The position numbers were made by a program, and so were the translations under genes. The notes under the pieces are model-generated. The model made no database searches and was not told where the DNA came from. It saw nothing but the letters and a program-made list of their open reading frames with translations. From NCBI GenBank assembly GCA_026260175.1, contig JAKCWW010000330.1, forward strand, positions 55,324 through 119,323: a DNA stretch of 64,000 nucleotides, written 5' to 3'. Below, in pieces: positions 44,361 through 56,035 of this stretch; the stretch's first letter is position 1, and the number at the start of each line of letters is the position of its first letter. The DNA comes from Reticulitermes lucifugus. Taxonomy: Eukaryota > Arthropoda > Insecta > Blattodea > Rhinotermitidae.

Positions 44361-47300
44361 ATAATCGAGTGACAACCCGATCCAAAGTTTCTGAGCGTGT
44401 CTGTTATTCTCGTACGATTTTAAACTCGATATGAGTTTTGACTTAGTTGTGTTGGAAGCACCGTGTTTATGCCAATATAATATTTCTTAGAGTATTATAC
44501 TGTGTTACACAGCACTAAGTAAATATTACATCATATTACCAAATTTATCGACTTAGTGTTTCCAAAATGAGTTACATTATTAATTAAAAGAAATCAAGAT
44601 GTGAATTAAAACTGCTGAAAATAACTCACAAATGACGAAATGTTGATAATACAATCACGAACATCCGGGCTGTTATAAGAGTATAAAATTTGTTCGCCTG
44701 CTGAATAACTACCAAACTCTTACATTTAAGAAATCCAAAAAGTTAACTAAATATTTGATGTTAAAATCTCCATGTGCAATGAACACATTAATAGTTTATT
44801 CTCAAAATCAGACCTGAAACATTCTGTCGGTGTCAAAAATATCTCCATAATGTGGGAGACGCGCTGCTTTGTCATATTCATAGCGGTGTACTTGCTTTAG
44901 TCACAAGGAGTAATTTTACGCATAATTTAAGAGATAAGAAAATTACTCCATAAATAACGCAGTTTTAATATCAGAAGTTCTCTCCGCTTCGGTAAAGAAG
45001 AACACTCCATTTATCGATGGCTCATTCTTAATTCATTACAAAAGTTTTCTACCTGCACGGGTTATCTAGCGTCGAAAGATGCTATAATTACAAGTAATAA
45101 ATTGGAAGTGATATATTTTAAGTTACTATCCAATCATTTTCCAGGAGTGACTGAGGAAAACTCATAAGGACAGGAGATCACTGGTCCAGGTTTCGAATCG
45201 AGTACTTCCAAAAAACATGCCTGAAGCAAAACAGCTAAAAACTGTGTTGTGATACTCGATTAGCTAGTGAGATACGTGGATCCTCTCAAAAAAATTATCT
45301 CCTTTCTAAAAGTACTTGCCGGCAGCCATAATACACGTACGAATATACTACTAATCAGGTGCTTGAAACTAAAGCATGTTCCCAATTATTCTTACTCCTT
45401 AACTTATTTATCCGCGGAGGAAGAATAATACAACACTCAAGAAACAAATATTAATGACACACTGCGATAGGTCCTGTTACGTAACAGTGAAAGCTTCTTT
45501 ATGGTACAAACCACTGCAACGACCCATTTATACCTGATTATGCGCAGCCTCCACTCTCACTAACACATGGTGTTCCTACGTCGTCGCCACTCTGCTACTA
45601 AGGACTTCGTCATAGTTTACATGTGGGCCACATGCCTACTCTCACCATTTTCTTACTAGATTTGTGGACCAAGGTTCTAGGGATATGCTTTAGAAACTGA
45701 AATGAGCCCATGATGTAATTTGAGAAAAAACTAATAAAAGTCCTTGACCAAAAAAAAATAATTACTATTTTTACTGAATTTGCCTGGAGATAATCTAGTC
45801 ACTGAAAGAGATTATGCTGACATTAAGCTTTCAACTTCGAAATAATCACAGTATTTAATCTGCTGTTCACAGAAACACGATCAGTGACAGAGTATAATGG
45901 ACATGGAAGACAGCGGTCACGTCATAATTTGAATTATACTCCCGGTGTTTTCCGGTTGGACTGAAGAAAACTACGAAAAATGCCAGAATAGCCGGTCTCC
46001 GATCCAGATATGAACCCAAGACTTTCCCAAATACAAATCAGGACTACTACAAACTTCATTACGAAGTTCGTTAAAATAAATCTTAAATAAATAAATAAAT
46101 AAGTTTGAGCGTAGAGAATTAATTCATCTGTTTCAGGGTTTGGGTAGCGGGCTATTGCGTACACGATAATGAAACTCTGGCCCATTGCTAGTTATCCATA
46201 TAAGGGCGGGGAATTTCTTGACTGCCTGGATGACTACTAACTTCCCAAGAAGAGAATTCTTCCTTGGAGGCTGTTATTATGCCTTCTTGCACGATGTGTA
46301 ATAAATGACCTCACATCTTTATCTGCGTATCCATTTGTTCTTCCGCACATTTCACTTCGAGAATTGCTGTTTTTCCGTGAACTGTAATACGAATGTCACT
46401 CCAATCTCACATTGGTAACAATAAGAGCGGATGAGGGGGGCCAACAATATTGTGAGGCTTATGTGGTCGTATAGCCGCCACATGTCGGCTCTAAAATAAT
46501 ACGTGTCGGGTAAGGTATTTGTTTTGTCGAATATGAAAAAAGAGCAAGGCAGGGACATGAAATATAGGAGTGTACAACCGTACATTACAGCAATAACGTG
46601 ATCACTGAATCGTTTGAACTGCTTATTTGACACCCGGTACGGAGACAGACCATGAATATTCCAAAAAAATTATATGAAATTTTGTTCGTAAGTAAAAAAC
46701 ATCAAGATATATATACTCGCTTGACCCTGTATTAGAGTGAAATACAATAAGGTGCCTGAATGAGTCCTAATAAGTTCTCAATTCAAGAAAATTTTCATCC
46801 TAATTTGAATTCGCATAGGCTATTAATACGTTTGTGATGGATTTATTTTCAGACTCATTAAATTTCGGCCATCAACTTCTGTGCTAAAGTAGTCATTCAC
46901 ATTTTTTAACTGTACAATTTCAAGTGCACGATTCCGAATTTAGAACGTGGCTATTACGTTGATATCTTGTTGAATCATTAAATATTATTGAAATACTGCA
47001 TAGAGATGTAGTTTTAGAGAACATCAGACGATCAGAGGTCGTCCTTAATGTGACTATGTAGTTAAAACAGACTCGTGTCACGGATTACTGTGGCGTTTCT
47101 CAAGTCCTTAGTTTAATATGAGATAATGGTGTGTCTTTCTCTGAGAAATGTCGGAAAACTTCAACGGAAGAAATATTATCGTTTCCAAAATGCACAACGC
47201 GATCAAAACGTTCAAATCACGATAGCTGTAAAAGGCTCTCAGACTCGGCCGCTACGTGGCAGCACCCTGCAGCCAGCGTTGTAGCTCCAGATCTCTTACT

Positions 47301-48312
47301 ACGGAATAGTAACTCAGCATCTCTATGGATGGCTAAGCTGGCTCATTGGATACGAGTGTCGTCAGTCACCGCTGGTCCACTGGCTAAGAGAGGTGCGTTT
47401 ATCGTTTCGATCTGACTGCAGGCAAGTTTTATCGGAACATTTATATAAAGTAATTACAAAGTATTTCTGAGTGGTTTGTGGTTCGAAATATACAATGCAT
47501 AACACAGAAACTTGGATGCTGGTTTACGACACGAACTTTGGACGCCCAGTGCCGTGCGCGGGATTTCGCTGTACGGAATAGATAGTTTAATTCAGTAGCC
47601 AGCCTGTTTCTTGGATTGACAAATCTGTGCGTATTTTCTACAGAACGTTTATTTAGTGAATGTGAAAATGTAGCGATTTGTGACGTAGTTTAACAGAGAT
47701 ATGGCTTTGGAAGTGTCTATTTTGTGTTGTACGAAATACTGACCTAATATAAAAGTGAAATTTTAATGACGTTACCTGTTAGAAGTTTCTTGTTTCTGCA
47801 TGTTATGTGGTTTTAATATAAAACATGTGTATATTATGGTGCCTGATGTGATCCAGTTGGTAAAGATCTGCTGGCTGTTGTGTTTAAGACTAGCCTTGTG
47901 TTTTTTGCGCGGGTGGCGAACTTCACGCCTCATCATTGACCTACAGTGTTATATTACTTGCTACCGTACCGCATGAGCGCAAATTAAAATACTATCAATG
48001 AACGCGAAAGCAAAGACTGTGGCTGTTCTTTTGTCAGTTATATTATTGGTGACATAATATTTGTTACAAAACCACATAAATGTGAATACCATATTTTCTA
48101 GATTAAAATAAAAGACAATTTATAGGCAACTTGTCTAGGATTGTGAATTTGTGGGTGCCAGATATGAAGCTGTGTGAAAGGCGTATACTAAATAAGTTCT
48201 TATGATGATATTCGAAGTGAAGGCGCAATGGGCAAAGCGCCTGACGGACATGGAAGGCTGTCGGTCTGTGGATTTCATCGTGCTGTGCCGTTAGGGGGCA
48301 TGGACAAACAAG

Positions 48313-48318
48313 CAGCTG
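48313..48318. promoter_or_regulatory. CAGCTG E-box upstream of paralog B
   Basis: AGCAGCTGACC, in a locally GC-richer patch, lies 493 bp upstream of the paralog B start codon. The distance is close to that of the E-box in front of paralog A, which could reflect an ancestral promoter or chance. Confidence 0.3.
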
Positions 48319-48810
48319 ACCGCCAAGGTTAACCTCAGCGCGCACGAACCGATGCCTCAGGGCCATTTTTCGTGTAGGGTCAGTAACTCAAACCCTAAAA
48401 AAAAAACTCCCCTACTAGAATTCCATTTCCATAAAACATGTGCTGAGAAGTAAAAATACTTTTTTTTTAATTCTGTTCAACTTCGATGAGCTTTAAATTA
48501 AGGCTGGGTTTACCATTAACTTCATAATATTAGAGTTGAATACACAGTGAAACTCATGTATAATTTTCGAGTAATTGTTTTCTGTAATTGTCAGAGAATT
48601 TTACGCAATGGATGTCACAACCAGCACCTAGAAGTTGGTCTCTCAAAAAAGGACATTATGGCGTTTAATGTTACGCTAACCTATACAGCATCTTTAAGTC
48701 AGAGACAAGGGAAATTTGAAGAGTATATCAGATTCAGCAACACAAACAAAAACCTGGAACTGTGATTTACAGTGCCTACTCAACCACATATACAGTCCAC
48801 GTAACAGACA

Positions 48811-50016
48811 ATGAGTTCCTTAGTGCACACTGTGGTGAGTGACATCATCGCCTCCCAGGAACGACTGCAGCATCAACCAGCAATATGTCCTCCGCCCTTA
48901 CACCTAGATTCCAATAACAACACAGGTGGAGACTTCGTTGTAGAGGACAACAAACAGAAGTCTGCAGAAGCAGGCAGAGTAAAGTCAACTATTAAACCTA
49001 GCAGTAGTGGAGAAAAATATTCGCTCAGACCAAGATCTTTCCAGAGACGCTCCGAAACGGAAGACTCCAACCATACAGCAGTCACCGCTACGAGACGAAG
49101 CGCCAGGAGAAGTGGCGGTTCAGGAACGGAGTCCGCTACACGGCCGAAGCATAAGCCTCCGCCACTGAGCAAGTATCGGCGTAAGACTGCCAACGCCCGT
49201 GAGAGGGACCGCATGCGGGAAATCAACGCCGCCTTTGAGACGCTCCGTCGCGCTGTGCCTCACTTCTCATTGTCCTCTCACCGAAATCAACATGACAATG
49301 GCAGCGAGAAGCTCACCAAGATCACCACGCTGAGACTTGCAATGAAGTACATTGCCGCCCTAAGCCAGGCGCTCCAGCAGCCCGAAACCCTTATTCCGAC
49401 ACTGCTGCCGCCGACCTCGATCAGCAGCAGTAGTACTAGTAGTAGTAGTATCAGCAGCAGTGGCAGCCAGCAAGTCATTTCAGACGGCGATTCACTTAAT
49501 TTCAAAGAACACTGCCTCACACCTCCCGACTTCACCGCCCCAGACTTCATGAGACAGTGCCTCACTCCACCAACATCGACACACCTTTCTTCGTCAGATC
49601 ACAGTCGACATAGAGGCACTCCTCCACTAGACAACAGACATCAGAGTCTTACTTCCTCGTATAATGTCCACAAAACTATGAGGACGCCTAGCCAGAACAA
49701 CCTCTCTTCAGAATCAGGTATTACAGCTCACTGTGTGGCGCCAGCCTCACTCGGTGACCTCTGCGAGAACCATTCCTCCACAGACCTCAGTTCACAACGT
49801 TTGCTGTCTCCAGCTTTAGATCAACAATGTCATCACGCTTCCGCCTCAAACTCTCAACTATATCTCTCAGCACCTGTGCTAGAGCCCCCAGATCTCAGTC
49901 ACCACTGCCTCACACCAGCAGACTTCGAACACACGAATGAAGAACAATCTTCCTTTATAGTATTCGACGACGATTCCTTGGACTCGCCTGACCTAGACCA
50001 CCTTCTAATCTCGTGA
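48811..50016 (+). CDS. delilah: Delilah/taxi-type bHLH transcription factor, paralog B
   Basis: A predicted nuclear transcription factor of 401 residues in one exon, starting at an ATG with A at -3. KYSLRPRSFQRRSETE (69-84) is shared with paralog A. The bHLH spans residues ~121-187. Its basic region and helix 1 are identical to A over KYRRKTANARERDRMREINA and beyond, and helix 2 is KLTKITTLRLAMKYI. The loop is one residue longer. After it come a poly-Ser stretch (~204-217, encoded by AGT/AGC runs), SDGDSLNFKEHCLTPPDF (also in A), only two or three LTPPD-type units, a Ser/His-rich region, and an acidic end (FDDDSLDSPDLDHLL) that could serve as an activation or docking segment. Family assignment rests on the basic region; another class A bHLH is less likely. 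It lies head to head with A across 7.2 kb. Confidence 0.87.
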   Translation: MSSLVHTVVSDIIASQERLQHQPAICPPPLHLDSNNNTGGDFVVEDNKQKSAEAGRVKSTIKPSSSGEKYSLRPRSFQRRSETEDSNHTAVTATRRSARRSGGSGTESATRPKHKPPPLSKYRRKTANARERDRMREINAAFETLRRAVPHFSLSSHRNQHDNGSEKLTKITTLRLAMKYIAALSQALQQPETLIPTLLPPTSISSSSTSSSSISSSGSQQVISDGDSLNFKEHCLTPPDFTAPDFMRQCLTPPTSTHLSSSDHSRHRGTPPLDNRHQSLTSSYNVHKTMRTPSQNNLSSESGITAHCVAPASLGDLCENHSSTDLSSQRLLSPALDQQCHHASASNSQLYLSAPVLEPPDLSHHCLTPADFEHTNEEQSSFIVFDDDSLDSPDLDHLLIS

Positions 50017-50608
50017 CATCAGTATGCTGTTCGATTGCCAGACGTAAGTGCACAGTGGTGATTACAGTTTCAAGATTTGTGTCTGTGATTATCAATTCTA
50101 GTACAAGCGATCACTTCTTACCTCTTAATTCTATCGGTAGGTGTGACATTTTATGATGTAAGAGGTACTCCTTTTTCCAATTTGAGATTTGTGATGTTAC
50201 ATTCCTTGTGTTATATAAAAAACTTTATTAATATTCAACACAATCCGCACAGTAAATTTTAAAATGTGTAAATACACCATTCCGGTTTTGCTTCTTAATC
50301 TTGATGCAAATACGAATGAATAATTGCTCTCTTTCTCATTAATTATTTTTGGAGCTAACAAGCTCTGATAAAACGTAATTATTTACCTGACCCTCTATAT
50401 TTTTCTCAGCAAAGCAACTTGTGACGCAAAACTTAAAATTTACGTTAAGTTTGTTAAAAATGAAACATAGGCCTATTTGTAAGTTATTAACATAGAGCAG
50501 ATAAGAGACACATGACATTATTCGTTACCATTCTAAAGAAGTCTATCGTGGAAATCTTACTGAGAAATAATACCACGTGATCCCTCCGTTATTTTCCACA
50601 GAATCGGA

Positions 50609-50614
50609 AATAAA
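50609..50614 (+). terminator. Candidate poly(A) signal for paralog B
   Basis: AATAAA lies about 590 bp past the stop codon and is followed by TTTGTTGGTTGT at 50624-50635, a good GU-rich downstream element. Another AATAAA near 50915 is an alternative. Confidence 0.45.
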
Positions 50615-51284
50615 CGAATTCAGTTTGTTGGTTGTATTATGAGGGATTAATCACAAAAATGTTCAAAGAACTGCGCGTTAATGTGAGAATATTAGAAGTG
50701 ATGAATATAAAAAAGGACGCGTAACCAGCAAGTCGTTTCTTGTAACTTTTGAGGTAACGGAACTGAGTAAGCCTACACGCGAATACCTTTTTTGTTTTCA
50801 GCATGAAACAGTGTGTTACGTACACATCGCGATAAAGTCACAAAGATCGACTTGATACCGCAAGTCGCAATGATCACTTATGACGCTGTGTTATCCTTTT
50901 GAAAATTCTGTGTTAAATAAAATGTGCAATATCCAAATGAAATATTTTTAATTTCTGAATAAATGAACGTTCTACCGCGAATAATTTCCTTATCTGAACT
51001 AATATCCTGTTTCCTTCTTTTCCTCTACTGCACTAGATACTACATTCAAGATTCTTCTAGTAGACTAATCTGCCCTATATCAGTTTTAAGTCTGGAATAC
51101 ACATCAAACACGTCAACTTATCCGCAGGCTCAGTTACAGAATTTATGGGCCTGCAGTTTAAAATCTTATGACAAGTTTATCGTGAACTGTAAGGCTATAA
51201 GCATTTCTAAAGTGATAGCCATGGCTCATTTTAAGATAATATATCGTCGTTCGTTTGGAGATAATTAAAGAAAAACGAAAAGAC

Positions 51285-51400
51285 TCAATCAGAACAGACA
51301 CCAATCCGACCGGGGTACGAACCTAATATCTTCATGTCGTGGTACTTAATTAAGCACAGAGGCAACTTCACTTAACTTCAAGATCATAACTTTTTAGTCC
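51285..51400 (-). repeat. tRNA-derived SINE remnant
   Basis: On the minus strand: GTACCACGACATGAAGATATT, then AGGTTCGTACCCCGGTC (B box), then GATTGGTGTCTGTTCTGATT. The layout is that of a SINE head and body with eroded ends. Confidence 0.45.
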
Positions 51401-52309
51401 CCGTTGTGTGAATTTTCCGAAGGCCAAACCTCTCAATTTCGGAACGCTTAGGCCCTTTATCTTATAACAGGTGAGATAGTGTGAAGGCGATTATGTCGAA
51501 ACATTTACAGCACTTATTACAACGTATCGATTTAAAGAGTGTAAAACTTTTCTATTGTAAATGCAATGCCGTACTTTTATGCAAACGTATGAGGCATTCA
51601 GTCTGGGTACGAGCTAGAGACGTTTCAACAGTAATTTGACACTTCTTTCTCCCTTCATTTCTTTCTTTCTTTCTTTTCTTGCCTTCATCCGGTGTTGGGT
51701 ACAGCACACGGAGCTTAATTCCTGCACCTTTGTAGGAAGTGTAATGATACGGTACCGAAAGTACCCTGGAGATTGTTGTACCAGAATTACAAGTCACAAA
51801 AACTACTTGTTAACAACCCCGGCAAACATTTCTGTGAATAGGCTAGTTTTATAATCTTCTTGCAAATTCTTTTATCAATTTGTTTCCACAGACTGTCACG
51901 ACGACAAGCCGCGTAGTCTGACAAGCGACAGAGGACAAATTAATAACAAGAGAGGCAATGGCCTTATAAACGTAATATTCAGGTACGTTCGCGTAACCAT
52001 TGTTGCCGTGGAAAGCAATAAGTATTACATATTCTGAGCGTGTCTGTAGCCTTAGTTATCCAGCACGCAAAGCGCATGCGCCGTATTATATTGTCATCTG
52101 TGGCCTGTCAGGCTCTACAATATTTTTCCACATTATCTCATAAACGGCACGATTTTCGGAAAATAGTTATTGAATATAAAATGCTTGTTTTGATTTTATA
52201 TGCAATTTTTGTCTGAAAAGTTTCTCATTCTAGGAAGAATTGAGCGAAATATTATCGTAATTGTACATAGGTATTCGTGTAAAGTACCCGTTATTCTTAT
52301 CAGATTGTA

Positions 52310-52465
52310 GTGAAAATGGAAGTTTCTCGACAGAATTTTGAGAAGAACCTAAATATCAAATTTCATGAAAATCCGTCCAATGGGAGACGAGTTGTTCCAT
52401 ACAGACCGATGGACACACATGACGAAGCTAACATTCGCTTTTCGCAGTTTTGCAAACGCGCCTAA
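52310..52465. mobile_element. TIR element, GGCGCG family, copy 3 (partial)
   Basis: The right end, TTTGCAAACGCGCCTAAAA, matches the copies ending at 19276 and (inverted) starting at 24902. The interior shares TTTCATGAAAATCCGTC-like and CATGACGAAGCTAA blocks with copy 1. The left limit is uncertain. Confidence 0.5.
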
Positions 52466-53099
52466 AATGCATTGCCTCGCTTTATCTTTTGCGTTGAATA
52501 GAGCTCTACAATAATTTATATTTAATTCTATTAACACTGCGATGTTTCCGAATAGTCGGCAAACCGGCGTCACACAACATGGTCCTTAACATAAAAATAA
52601 AATTTGTCTCTCTGTCTAAGAGCTATAAAATAAAAAAAACGTAGGCTAAGCCATGCAGGTAAAATTCCAAGCCTTGTCAACCTCTGAAGAACGTGACAGA
52701 ACGTGAGTGGTCAGCTTAGCGCTGAGGTTTCTATATTCCGGGCGGGCTGAAACAGAATTAATGTTGTTGCGGGTAATTTTAAAGCCAAGCAACCCAAAAT
52801 TTACTGACTGATCTAAGTTTAATACCGGCTCTGTTGCCATCACCTACTAATGTGTAGCCATCACATAAACAAAGCTTAGCATATCAACTGTTGTAGGTCC
52901 CCCACTGAAATTTGCAAGGAAACATTGTAAATAACAGCTTTACAAGAGGCAAAAACTCCAGAATTATGTCTCACCAACTAAAACCTCCACCGAGCAGAAT
53001 CTTTCTTGAGAAGCTAATAGTTCCCCAGCTAGTCAAGGAATTCTCCACATTTTAAGGAAACCGATGGTTACTTACCGATTTCATAACAGACCGCCAATT

Positions 53100-53305
53100 G
53101 TTCCTGTCATAAGCCAAATTCATGCAGTCCACACCTCCCCCCCCACCCCCATCCTACTTCTTTAAGACCCAGTTTAATACTACCTTTCCATCTACTCACA
53201 GGTCTTCCAAAAGCAACTTTAAGGGTTTTCTACCTAAACCCTCTATGCATTTTTCCTTGTCTTCCGTTGCTTTTGGAAGATATCAAATGAAATGCTCCAA
53301 ACGTA
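53100..53305 (-). pseudogene. LINE ORF2 C-terminal relic
   Basis: Minus-strand translation reads FGRPVSRWKGSIKLG, then LKEVGWG, then an eroded continuation. It matches the GRPRRRWEDNIK..LKEVGW end of the same LINE class whose RT core lies at 15540-16290. A stop interrupts it upstream. The opposite-strand frame with a poly-Pro start (53122-53325) is only its shadow. Confidence 0.6.
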
Positions 53306-53782
53306 CGTACTTCAGCCATTCTTAGGCTCTTCTCTGTTTTCCTTAGTACCTCAGAGTGAATGATACCTCGAAGTAGCCCAATACTGCTGATTTCCAATCC
53401 CATCATTTACGTCCACACTAAATTCCTTCAGCACTTGTGACAGAATTATAACTAACTTACGGAACGACCAGATGAAAGTATAAATGCTTTCAAAATAATT
53501 ACTTAACATGAATGTTACGTGTACTTCCTGCTTAATACAGTGGATTACATGCGTTAACTTCCGTTCTTAATGATTTCTTCGTGATTTTGCCTAGTCCTAC
53601 TTCACTGGCCCTCATGTCATTAAAAATCGGAATTATTAACGGTACGACTCTTCAGACTCATAATTATAACTTACTTGTTGCTTTCTGTTTAGTAGGCTCA
53701 CTTATAGTACGGATGAATGTTTCAAACAAGTGTCATAACATTTATTCTCGACCGCATGTGCCCTGTAAACTTGCAGGAGCAG

Positions 53783-54010
53783 TTCAAAGCCTATATGTTA
53801 CAGTACGTAATAGCATGTTTAACGTTAAAAAATTCTACATTCTGCCAATAGTTTGCATTTATATGTTTTGTGTTTCAGAACAAACAGCGACTTCTGGCTT
53901 ATACAATATTAACTGATTGGTTTTTATAATCGAGATGGAAAGCGGTTACTGTGCGGTACGAAGTGGTTCTTTAAATATAATTAGGGTTATTTTTCGATTT
54001 TAAAAGTTAA
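53783..54010. mobile_element. Degraded copy of the 10161 piggyBac-type MITE
   Basis: Shares with 10161-10397, in order, TTTCAGAACAAAC, ATTAACTGAT, CGAGATGGA, GCGGTACGAA and TCTTTAAATA. The termini are eroded (TTCAAAGCC at the left, GTTAAAGGG at the right). Confidence 0.6.
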
Positions 54011-55835
54011 AGGGCTCTTACTGATATTTTATGAAATGACCCATTACAAAAAGAAAGTCTGTAATGCACAACAGGGAAGCTTATCAGTTCGAACTTCGTT
54101 TGACACATTATACTACAGAATACAGATGTAAAATTTCATTAAAACCCCGATAAGAAACCTGTCAATTAAACTTGCATACAGATGTAATCACAAAGTATGC
54201 CTATATTTCAGAAATTTCTTGCACAGAACTCATCACAAATGTGTCTTAGAATGCTCAAATATATTGATGCTGACCGCTCTTGAAGCTGCAGTCAGCTCCT
54301 GGCGCCAAGACACAAAACATTCTGCAGTATCATCCCTGTTATTATCCAGAACAAAGAAAACACGTCTCGCGACAAAGAATTTCATTCTCTGTCGAACACC
54401 ATCCTCCCCCCAATCTACGTTGCGTCTCTCTAGTTATCACGATCAAAATTTCAAACTAATGGATATTGTAAGACGATAGAAAGATAGGATATAAACTTAG
54501 TTAGCTGAAGCTGACGTCACTCTCCCAATTTTTCATTCCAACCCCTCTTATTTTAAGCCTGCACGTATAAAGTTACTATGCGCGTCTCGTCAATGCATAA
54601 CATAGAAACTTATGAGAAAAATTACGCCTTTTATGCCTGTCAGTCTGTGTCCAGATTTTTCATCTTCACGATCACTTGATCCATGTATTTTGATTAAAAA
54701 TGGTATCACACCTACCCTAAAATGTTTCGAGAAAAACTTTCTTTTTGTCTCCTCGACGTTTGACTGCAATTCTAATATTACGTTAAGATAATAAGAAATT
54801 TTCAGAATATGTCTCTTGGATCATCGTTGAGGCTTCCGTGTTAGGAGTGAACACACTATATGAAATAGGCCTACATTGAAATCAATAACAAAAATTTATT
54901 TCTGACAGCGCCATTAAAGAACGTAGGCAATAATCTTTGAACCACTGCCGTAATGGTCTCATTTTCCCCACCAGCTATAAGCATCCTGCGATTGGTGGAC
55001 CTACTTTCACTTCCCCGGCACAGTTAAACATTCTCTCTGTGATCATTAGACAGCCTTTCACACACCCACCCCACTACCTTCACTCACGCCCCCTGTCACG
55101 CCCATTGTACACAGAAATTTTAAAGAACAACAAGAACCCTTGTTCACAGGCTTATCACGTGACCTGAACGTAAGGCCCATCACAATTAGGCCTCTACACA
55201 CAATTAGGTGTTTCAAAACTGTTGTTCCGATAAACCAATGCTCTTCTTTAAACAAGGGTAAACTACGTACGTTGCGGACTATAGAGGTTATTAATCGGGT
55301 CAGCGAAAGGAATTCCCCCATTGATCTATTGCCTGCCACTTCACTACTTCCCCGCGTATGAGAGCCGCACCGAGCAGATTAGAGCCAGCAGAGCTTTGGA
55401 CTTAGATTCGGGATGTACCTGCTTCAGAACCGTATCGGTTACTACGGTTTTTCTCCTCACCTAGTTCTATCGTGAACTTTATTTTGTCTTCAATACACTA
55501 GGCTAGGGTGCTGACATCAGTAAGCGGTAGTTCACGTTCCATTTACAAATGGTCACTTTTGCTATAAACCCACCGCAATCTTCTTCTCTATTGCAGACAT
55601 AGGTAACAGACTGTTTGTTTACCAGCTTCTACGAAAATAAGGTAAAATACTTTATTGTTATCAATTAAAGTTCCACGTCTGTGACAACTCGAAACTTGCA
55701 TTTGGGAGGTTCCATGTTCGAATATCGTCCAGAATAGAGATCATTCTCAATTAAGATTTCGGCATTGATCTCAGTCTGTCCAGCTGACTAAATTAAAAGT
55801 ACCTTAAAACAGGTCAGGATTACTTCCTTCCGTGT
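54011..55835. other. Intergenic DNA, no gene recognised
   Basis: Short frames only. A B-box-like TGTTCGAATATCG occurs near 55714 without an A box. Confidence 0.45.
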
Positions 55836-55839
55836 TGCT

Positions 55840-56035
55840 GAAGATCCAAGTCTTCTTGGATGTGACGCTGTGTAACTGGGTGATTAATTCACGGCGCTTC
55901 GTAGGACCGTAGTGCCTTCATCTTTAGAGCCAAGCAATCCATATAGACCATGAAGTGGAAGGCACTACGATTCTTCGAAACTTCGGAAACTACTCACCCA
56001 AAGACGCAGCGTCACCTCCGAGAAGGCTTCAAACT
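55840..56035. mobile_element. Head-to-head pair of family 2 termini
   Basis: The minus copy has CTAAAGA (complement of 55921-55927), then GGCACTACGGTCC, GAAGCGCC (55893-55900), and ACACAGCGTCACATCC toward 55858. The plus copy has GGCACTACGATTCTTCGAAAC (55960-55981) and GACGCAGCGTCACC (56004-56017). Both hammerhead-like cores are mutated (CTAAAGA; CATGAAG) and GTC is lost in both. The pair layout repeats that at 18580 and 36500. Confidence 0.55.

Larger units (their letters stand above)
41640..48810. other. Divergent intergenic region between the two bHLH genes
   Basis: About 7.2 kb that should contain both promoters. It holds SINE and MITE pieces (listed), trinucleotide runs near 42390-42440, GC-richer patches at 42900-43100, 47230-47400, 47870-47940 and 48200-48360, and E-box-like sites. 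Frames within it are short and lack domains. No convincing TATA box plus initiator pair could be fixed for either gene. Confidence 0.6.
50017..52305. other. 3' flank of paralog B, no further gene
   Basis: Contains the presumed 3' UTR to about 50.64 kb, then AT-rich DNA with short frames. A (TTTC)n run lies at 51658-51677. Confidence 0.5.

Noticed and set aside
48873-49565. Minus-strand frames inside paralog B
   Set aside because: Antisense shadows of the plus-strand bHLH gene.
53122-53325. Frame beginning with poly-Pro as a coding exon
   Set aside because: It is the opposite strand of a LINE C-terminal relic plus a C-run.
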